NCBI GenBank assembly: GCA_945860895.1
Contig: CAMASK010000025.1
Location: 1-35,201 of the forward strand
Direction: 5' to 3'
DNA: 35,201 bases
DNA from: Bacteriovorax stolpii
GTDB lineage: Bacteria > Bdellovibrionota > Bacteriovoracia > Bacteriovoracales > Bacteriovoracaceae
A program made the position numbers and the translations under genes. The notes beneath the pieces were generated by a model. That model saw nothing but the letters and a program-made list of their open reading frames with translations. It was not told the DNA's origin and did no database searches. Shown here one piece after another: positions 30,267-35,201 of the stretch. Position 1 is the first letter of the stretch. The number at the start of each line of letters is the position of its first letter.

Positions 30267-31547
30267 TTGAAGCTCCTCAATCTAACGAGAAGCATTCTTC
30301 TTGTCAAAGTCTTCTTCTTGTTACCCTCTGCGTCATTCGCTCAAGTTTCGTCTAGTGACGTCATTCTGGCCAAGGGAGAACAAAAAGAACTAGCTTTTGA
30401 TGGCCTAAAAAACTTTTCGGTGGGTAATCCAGAGGTGATTTCCTATAAGTTCATACCAAAAACTGGAAAGCTTCTTTTAAAGGGCAAGAGAGTTGGATTC
30501 ACAGATCTCGTGGTATGGAAGCAAGCAGGCAAAGAAGTCATTAGCATCTACGTTCTTTCCAAACAAAAATTTCTTAAAACTTTCCAGCTGGCAGACGCAC
30601 TTAAGAATCTGAATCTTACCATTGATATTAAAGGCCCCATCATGACTGCTTCTGGAACGTTAACGGACTTCTCTGATTATCTGTATCTTCAGAAAATAAA
30701 GGCACAGTTTCAGGATCAGGTTTTTTTCAAAATCACTCTCGATCCCAAATTACGTAATCACATAGTTGGACAAATTTATAAAAAGCTTTACGGGAACGGG
30801 TTCTCATCAGTCACTTGTCAGGTGGATTGGTTAGACATCCTTTGCTTCTATGAAGGGGTGAGTAATGCTGAATTTCTTAAACAGCTTGCAAGTTTTTATC
30901 GAGTTTCATTTATCCAGCAGGATTCCCGTCTTCGTCATAAAAACTATCGATTAAAACTTAAACTTATTCAGCTTGAAAGAATGGACGGAAGAGAAATTCA
31001 TATGGGTCTAGATAAACTTTCGGCGAATGTATCTGATTTATTTGTGAATGGTATTCGTAATATGATTGATAAAAATGCAGTGTTCTTACAAAAATCGCAA
31101 ATGGATTTGTCATCGCTTGCCGAACCAGAGCTAGTTATCAACCTGAATACGCCACAACTGGTAGAAATTGGCTCGCAAATTCCTTACCAAAACATTGGAG
31201 TTCAGGGCGCCACAGTTATTGCTCCAATTGATTGGAAATTTGCCGGTCTTAAGATTAAAACCAAAGTGACAGAATCATGTGGAAAATTATTACTAGAATA
31301 TGAGACAGAATTCTCACGACCGGCTGAACAGGCCATTAGTGGAAGCAAAGAAATTTCATCTGCACTCCTGGAGGTTGGAGTTCCAATGAAAATATTCCAA
31401 ATTGGCTTTCAAACGAATTCAAAGAGTCGCAAAGGTATTCCTCTGATCTCGGATATACCGATATTAAAGCAGCTCTTTGAATCGAAATCAGATCAAAAAA
31501 CTTATAAACAAATCTATGGCTATGTAGTTCTTGAAACGGTGGAATAA
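30267..31547 (+). CDS. cpaC: CpaC/RcpA-type secretin of the Tad-like locus
   Basis: From TTG at 30267 the product has 426 residues and a textbook signal peptide (KLLNLTRSILLVKVFFLL, then PSASFA before QVSS). The pilus-formation N-terminal domain follows: GEQKELAFDGLKNFSVG, then LLLKGKRVGFTDLVVW. A middle domain and the secretin domain complete it (GSQIPYQNIGVQGATVIAP, then LEVGVPMKIFQIGF, then KGIPLISDIPILKQLF, then YGYVVLE). Secretins form the outer-membrane ring through which the pilus passes. The TTG has only a distant AAGGA (30242-30246). The alternative ATG at 29967 has a strong ribosome site but adds 100 residues read opposite to the basic-protein gene. Excision of exactly 300 bp would join that ATG to the signal peptide. 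Stop and next start overlap as TAATG. Confidence 0.82.
   Translation: MKLLNLTRSILLVKVFFLLPSASFAQVSSSDVILAKGEQKELAFDGLKNFSVGNPEVISYKFIPKTGKLLLKGKRVGFTDLVVWKQAGKEVISIYVLSKQKFLKTFQLADALKNLNLTIDIKGPIMTASGTLTDFSDYLYLQKIKAQFQDQVFFKITLDPKLRNHIVGQIYKKLYGNGFSSVTCQVDWLDILCFYEGVSNAEFLKQLASFYRVSFIQQDSRLRHKNYRLKLKLIQLERMDGREIHMGLDKLSANVSDLFVNGIRNMIDKNAVFLQKSQMDLSSLAEPELVINLNTPQLVEIGSQIPYQNIGVQGATVIAPIDWKFAGLKIKTKVTESCGKLLLEYETEFSRPAEQAISGSKEISSALLEVGVPMKIFQIGFQTNSKSRKGIPLISDIPILKQLFESKSDQKTYKQIYGYVVLETVE
30279..30307 (-). promoter_or_regulatory. Near-consensus sigma-70 promoter of the antisense basic-protein gene
   Basis: On the minus strand TTGACA (30307-30302) and TAGATT (30284-30279) are 17 bp apart. 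The -35 is full consensus; the -10 matches 4 of 6. The predicted transcript starts near 30272, about 42 nt before the ATG at 30229, with GAGGAG (30241-30236) in between. The promoter lies inside codons of the secretin signal peptide. Confidence 0.65.
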
Positions 31548-32653
31548 TGTTAAGTATGTTTAAAGAAAATGAAGCCCCTCTTAATTTGGAAGAAGCGCTT
31601 ATTCAAGCAAGAAGAATTTTAATCTCTAATTTGAATAAGGGCATGATTCCCAAATGGGATCATTTCTTTCAGGAGCTACCAGTATTAAATGCAGCTGAGG
31701 ATCTTCAATCAATAAAAGAGAATTTCATTGAAATCACAAGTTGGCCTTTTTTAGAAGAGATCCTGAATCAACCAGCTACAGAATTTTTCTTTCACTCATT
31801 TAATAAATCTCAAAGAATGACTTTTTCAGGGGAAAAAAAGAACATCAGCTTGCCTCTATTGGCCGAGGACTGGCAATTATGGCTCGAAATCATCTCCATC
31901 AAGTATAAGCAAAATTGGAATGTTCAAAATCCTTTTTGCAGTTTTTATGGAGAACTATTTGGAAAGAATTACCGTTTCAGCATGATCCATGGTTCAACTT
32001 CTCCTAGAGGAATATCTAAATTGGTCCTTCGATGTCTTGCCAATAAGCCTTACCCTATCTCTTCTTTTGGAGAGACTGATCTTTTGGTTGATTTAATAAA
32101 AAATAAAAAAAACATGCTGATTGCAGGTTCAACTGGCTCAGGAAAAACATCCATTCTGGCCAGTTTATTGGATTATGTTAACAAAGAAGAACATATTGTG
32201 GTTTTAGAAGATACCTATGAAATCCTTTCTGAGCTTCCTCATCAGACAAGATTTATTTCAGGAGACAGTGTCCAAACTTCATTAAAGTCCTATCTCTCTT
32301 ATACTCTTCGTTTAAGTCCTGACCGTATTATTTTAGGTGAGATGCGATCACATGAAGTCGTCCCGTTCCTCATGGCCATGAATACAGGTCATAAAGGTTT
32401 GATGGGAACATTGCATGCTTCAAGTGCTCATGATGCTCTTCATCGGGTCGCCCTTTTGTTTACTCTCTATGCTGGTGAAGCGAATTTAGCTTTCGAAAAA
32501 GTCATGGAACTTATTTGCAGGAATTTGGAGTATGTTGTTTTTATGGAAAATAAAAAAGTTAAGGAAATTATCAAAATTCTTGGATCAGATAAAGGTACTG
32601 CATTTTTTGAAGTAGTTGTTGGAAAAAAAGAAGAAAATTTTTTTAAAAATTAA
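31547..32653 (+). CDS. cpaF: CpaF/TadA-type secretion ATPase
   Basis: This 368-residue cytoplasmic ATPase of the VirB11/GspE superfamily powers pilus extension. The N-terminal ~170 residues are divergent. The C-terminal RecA-like domain has Walker A GSTGSGKT at 194-201, the Asp box around VVLEDTYEI, Walker B RIILGEMR at 260-267 with Glu265, and the His box GTLHASS at 287-293. Compared with typical CpaF (about 450 residues) the N-terminal part is shorter. The gene overlaps the secretin stop as TAATG. After it the plus-strand run ends; no tadB, tadC or tadZ follows in this window. Confidence 0.85.
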   Translation: MLSMFKENEAPLNLEEALIQARRILISNLNKGMIPKWDHFFQELPVLNAAEDLQSIKENFIEITSWPFLEEILNQPATEFFFHSFNKSQRMTFSGEKKNISLPLLAEDWQLWLEIISIKYKQNWNVQNPFCSFYGELFGKNYRFSMIHGSTSPRGISKLVLRCLANKPYPISSFGETDLLVDLIKNKKNMLIAGSTGSGKTSILASLLDYVNKEEHIVVLEDTYEILSELPHQTRFISGDSVQTSLKSYLSYTLRLSPDRIILGEMRSHEVVPFLMAMNTGHKGLMGTLHASSAHDALHRVALLFTLYAGEANLAFEKVMELICRNLEYVVFMENKKVKEIIKILGSDKGTAFFEVVVGKKEENFFKN

Positions 32654-32655
32654 AT

Positions 32656-32681
32656 TCTAGATAACCCGAAGGGTATCTAGA
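32656..32681 (-). terminator. Hairpin between cpaF and the convergent lipoprotein gene
   Basis: TCTAGATAACCC (32656-32667) pairs with GGGTATCTAGA (32671-32681), with one bulged A. On the minus strand the loop reads C-TTCG-G, a stable tetraloop, and AATTTAATTTTT follows, so it suits the lipoprotein transcript. On the plus strand there is no T-run. Confidence 0.55.
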
Positions 32682-32691
32682 GAATATAAAT

Positions 32692-33168
32692 TTAACATTT
32701 ACCGCCATTACATCCTTGACCACCACCAGTTGTTCCTCCAGATCTTCTCAAGACACCACATGCAATAGGTAATTCTTCAGGGGACTTATTTGGATCTGCC
32801 GAAGCAACTGAATCTGGCAGAATCGCATTTGCAGCAACACCATGAATCTCCACGACTCTTGCACCGTCAAATCCAATGATATCAGAATCAAAAGGTATCA
32901 GCACATTACCAGAAACTGCGTTAGTCTCTGGTCCATCAATCAAACCGTCACCATTAACAGTCACATCTGCAGTTCCACTAATTCCACCTGAGACTTGAGC
33001 ATTTAGTGGTGTTAATTCGGCCTTAAAACTTCCGCTATCTTGTTCTTGCTGTTGACCTGATTGAACTGATTTATTTGCGCCACTGTTTTCACCGCAACTC
33101 GCTAATGCGATGAACGCTGTAGTAAAAACTAATAACGTTCCTTTTCCACTGTACCATTTCTTTTTCAT
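32692..33168 (-). CDS. Lipoprotein with CHRD-like domain
   Basis: This 158-residue protein has a lipoprotein signal with lipobox LASC, Cys25, followed by Gly at +2, so outer-membrane sorting is probable. After a Gln/Ser-rich linker the segment FKAELTPLNAQVSGGISG, then ADVTVNGDG, then VVEIHGVAANA and ACGVL resembles a divergent CHRD or SOD-like beta-sandwich, seen by eye only. The C-terminus is Gly-rich with a Cys pair (GGGQGCNGGKC). AAAGGAG precedes the ATG, and a promoter with TTGACA lies upstream at 33324-33329. It is monocistronic with its own hairpin terminator. Confidence 0.6.
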   Translation of the reverse strand: MKKKWYSGKGTLLVFTTAFIALASCGENSGANKSVQSGQQQEQDSGSFKAELTPLNAQVSGGISGTADVTVNGDGLIDGPETNAVSGNVLIPFDSDIIGFDGARVVEIHGVAANAILPDSVASADPNKSPEELPIACGVLRRSGGTTGGGQGCNGGKC

Positions 33169-33302
33169 ATAAATCTCCTTTGATCGAAGAGCCTGATGCC
33201 CATACGCAGAAAGAACTGAGCAAGTTTAAGACCATGTTTAAATGACTGAATTCAGAAGATGAATCCTTGCAAATAAACATAAGTCGTATTGAAAAGTGGG
33301 AT

Positions 33303-33329
33303 TTTTTAGCAGAGATTTTATCTTGTCAA
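33303..33329 (-). promoter_or_regulatory. Candidate promoter of the lipoprotein gene
   Basis: On the minus strand TTGACA (33329-33324) is followed after 15 bp by TAAAAA (33308-33303). The -35 is full consensus; spacing is short and the -10 is weak. It leaves a leader of about 130 nt to the ATG at 33168; I see no structure or ORF in that leader that I can name. Confidence 0.4.
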
Positions 33330-33361
33330 AAGAATGTAATGATTAAAGACAAAGAATTTTC

Positions 33362-34090
33362 TTAATTTTTAGAGGCAACAAGTTCAACTATTCTGCCTTG
33401 AACTTTAGTTTTAATAACATCAAAGTCTGCTTTTATTAATAAATCTGAAACAAGCTCCGGTGTGAGTTTGAGTTTCTGGTAAGAATGTCCAGAAACTTTA
33501 AATTCATTGCCTATTTTTGTATGTAAGACATCCGTCGCAGTGATCATTTTTGCGTTTTCGTCTTCGAGTACGCAAGTCATGATGCTCTTTTCATCTTGTT
33601 TGATGATATAAAAACGCTCTGAATCCATGAATGGAATAGTTTGGTAATCACGCCATGAAAGATGCAGTCGTCCATTTTCAGAGACCTGATCTACCAGGGA
33701 TTGAAATAGATCATTAAGCATTTCCAGGGAGGCTAGATCAGTAAGGGTGTCACCAAGGCATAATACATAATCATAATTTTCAGAATGATGACGAAGGAAA
33801 GTGATGAAATCAGACTCAACTGTTTTAACTTTTGAACTGGGATCGAATTTTTTGAGTTCATTCAATAGTTCGGAAGAAAAATCTATCGCAGTAACCGCTA
33901 ACCCGAGCTCGGCTGCAGGAATAGCATGGGAGCCGAAACCAGCTCCCAGATCCAATAACTTTCCTTCAGTAATTCCATTTTGCATTAACCACGCCGCATT
34001 CTTTTGAAAAAGATCGGCCTTATCACCTAGGGTCCATGAATAAACTTTGGAAAGAAAATATTTATAATGGTTGAAAGCTGATGAACTCAT
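33362..34090 (-). CDS. Class I SAM-dependent methyltransferase
   Basis: This 242-residue cytoplasmic protein has the full Rossmann methyltransferase pattern: motif I LLDLGAGFGSHAIPA near residue 42, the acidic strand end VTAIDFSSELLNELKKF, VESDFITFL (motif II), and YDYVLCLGDTLTDLAS (motif III/IV), then GRLHLSWRDYQ. The C-terminal part is a beta sheet of the kind found in the Methyltransf_25 group. The substrate is unknown. It begins 6 bp after the stop of the EttA-like gene and is probably in the same transcript. Confidence 0.8.
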   Translation of the reverse strand: MSSSAFNHYKYFLSKVYSWTLGDKADLFQKNAAWLMQNGITEGKLLDLGAGFGSHAIPAAELGLAVTAIDFSSELLNELKKFDPSSKVKTVESDFITFLRHHSENYDYVLCLGDTLTDLASLEMLNDLFQSLVDQVSENGRLHLSWRDYQTIPFMDSERFYIIKQDEKSIMTCVLEDENAKMITATDVLHTKIGNEFKVSGHSYQKLKLTPELVSDLLIKADFDVIKTKVQGRIVELVASKN

Positions 34091-34096
34091 TAAAAA

Positions 34097-35201
34097 TTAA
34101 TCACGTTTTAATTTTTTGTAAGTCAGACGTTGTGGCACATCGGCTTTATCACCTAAGCGTCGTCTAAGATCTTCATGGTAATCCTGGAAGTTTCCTTCAA
34201 ACCATACCACTTTAGAATCCCCTTCAAAGGCTAACATATGAGTACAAATTCTATCTAAGAAGTAACGGTCATGGGAAATAACTACCGCACATCCAGCGAA
34301 ATCTAAAAGAGCACGCTCAAGGGCCTGAAGTGTATTCACATCGAGATCATTGGTAGGCTCATCCAAAAGAAGAACGTTGCCTTCTTCTTTAAGCATTTTC
34401 GCTAAGTGAACACGGTTTTTTTCACCACCAGAGAGTTCCTTGATGCGCTTGGATTGATCATCACCAGTAAGATTAAATCTCGAAATATAAGCGCGAGCAT
34501 TCATGTCCTTGTTTCCAAGTTTGATCAACTCAAGACCTCCAGAAATTTCTTGAAGCACAGTTGTCTCAGGGTCCATCTCGCGGGATTGATCAATATAGGA
34601 AAGTTTAACTGTTTCACCAACTTTAAAGGATCCCGCATCTTGCTCTAGCTGCTTGGTGATCATTTTAAATAGAGTTGTCTTACCAGCACCGTTAGGCCCG
34701 ATGATTCCCACGATTCCCCCAGGAGGAAGTTTAAACGTGAGGTTTTCATAGAGGAGCTTATCCCCGAAAGCTTTTGAAATTCCGTTGGCATCAATAACAA
34801 TATCCCCAAGTCTAGGACCTGGTGGAATAAAAAGTTCATTGGTTTCATTTCGCGCTTCAGCGGTTGAATCATTTTGCATTTGCTCATAGTTTTGAATACG
34901 GGCCTTGGATTTTGCCTGACGAGCTTTGGGTGACATGCGAATCCACTCAAGCTCTTCTTTCATTTTCTTCTGACGTTTCGATTCAGTTTTTTCTTCTTGG
35001 GCTAAGCGATTTGATTTCTGCTCAAGCCATGAAGAATAATTTCCTTCCCAGGGAATACCGGCACCGCGATCAAGTTCAAGAATCCAGCCAGCAACGTTAT
35101 CCAAAAAGTATCTATCGTGGGTAATGGCAATAACAGTTCCCTTGTACGCGTGAAGGTGACGCTCAAGCCAGAAGACAGTTTCTGCATCCAAGTGGTTGGT
35201 A
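34097..35201 (-). CDS. ettA: EttA-like ABC-F ATPase, C-terminal part (5' end beyond window)
   Basis: The frame is open to the window edge, where it reads TNHLDAETVFWLERHL, the Walker B/D-loop end of the first ABC domain; the gene's 5' part is outside. Then come the H-loop AITHDRYFLD, the linker with GNYSSWLEQK and a charged helical pair (PtIM), and WIRMSPKARQAKSKARI, typical of EttA. The second ABC domain has GPNGAGKTT, LSGGEKNR and LLLDEPTNDLD, then VVISHDRYFLDRI. EttA binds the ribosomal E site and adjusts translation to the ATP/ADP ratio. The visible 364 residues match the family closely, so the EttA subgroup is preferred over Uup or YheS. Confidence 0.9.
   Translation of the reverse strand, partial: TNHLDAETVFWLERHLHAYKGTVIAITHDRYFLDNVAGWILELDRGAGIPWEGNYSSWLEQKSNRLAQEEKTESKRQKKMKEELEWIRMSPKARQAKSKARIQNYEQMQNDSTAEARNETNELFIPPGPRLGDIVIDANGISKAFGDKLLYENLTFKLPPGGIVGIIGPNGAGKTTLFKMITKQLEQDAGSFKVGETVKLSYIDQSREMDPETTVLQEISGGLELIKLGNKDMNARAYISRFNLTGDDQSKRIKELSGGEKNRVHLAKMLKEEGNVLLLDEPTNDLDVNTLQALERALLDFAGCAVVISHDRYFLDRICTHMLAFEGDSKVVWFEGNFQDYHEDLRRRLGDKADVPQRLTYKKLKRD

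Noticed and set aside
30230-30307. N-terminal 26-residue extension of the antisense basic protein
   Set aside because: The internal ATG at 30229 has a strong ribosome site, and the extension would start upstream of the predicted transcript start.
1-35201. tRNA, rRNA, CRISPR arrays, insertion sequences, prophage genes
   Set aside because: None seen on either strand when reading the window; small RNAs without clear structure could be missed by eye.

Overview
The window reads as chromosome of a low-GC, Gram-negative bacterium. A Kdo (LPS inner core) operon, a TolC-family protein, a secretin, a candidate beta-barrel and many signal peptides show a double membrane. The sdhCAB operon of the five-helix cytochrome b558 type, a bifunctional trehalose synthase/phosphatase, a Tad-like pilus locus and a giant secreted Fic protein together suggest Bdellovibrionota (Bacteriovorax/Peredibacter-like predatory bacteria). 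The taxonomic call is an inference from gene content, not a measurement. Genes are packed tightly, with many 1-4 nt overlaps, and no gene-free stretch exceeds 300 bp. I saw no tRNA, rRNA, CRISPR array or recognisable insertion sequence.

Layout. 1-2144: 3' part of a fused trehalose-6-phosphate synthase/phosphatase gene abutting an MscS-type channel gene (osmotic stress pair). 2193-5790: small genes including a secreted unknown, a methyltransferase, a CopZ-like metal chaperone, a His-rich exported peptide and an HvfC/DUF2063-like protein (possible metal-handling group). 5855-10748: a two-gene unit of a small exported protein and a 1453-residue exported protein with a Fic domain and an ADP-ribosyltransferase-like C-terminus; a candidate effector. 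10830-12203: DNA photolyase. 12332-15725: sdhCAB with a good promoter and a bidirectional terminator shared with the convergent DUF493-gpsA pair. 17211-20275: a large exported unknown and Sua5-type threonylcarbamoyl-AMP synthase. 20272-24512 (minus): kdsB-pyrG-kdsA-kdsC-membrane protein. 24637-27339: exported coiled-coil protein, TolC-like protein, candidate outer-membrane barrel. 27342-27956: SPOR-domain protein. 28090-32653: a compact Tad/Flp-type locus (Flp pilin, pseudopilin-like proteins, CpaB-like, CpaC secretin, CpaF ATPase) lacking TadB/TadC and a prepilin peptidase. 32692-35201 (minus): lipoprotein, methyltransferase and EttA-like ABC-F ATPase cut by the window edge.

The most unusual place is 29880-30310. 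A complete antisense transcription unit lies across the start of the secretin gene: a TTGACA-17-TAGATT promoter, a strong Shine-Dalgarno site, an 85-residue Lys/Ala-rich basic protein with 24-bp repeats, and a perfect 10-bp stem as possible terminator. It separates a strong ribosome site plus ATG from the secretin's signal peptide by exactly 300 bp. In the same locus a pseudopilin-like gene seems to start at ATA, in an ATAA overlap with the preceding stop.
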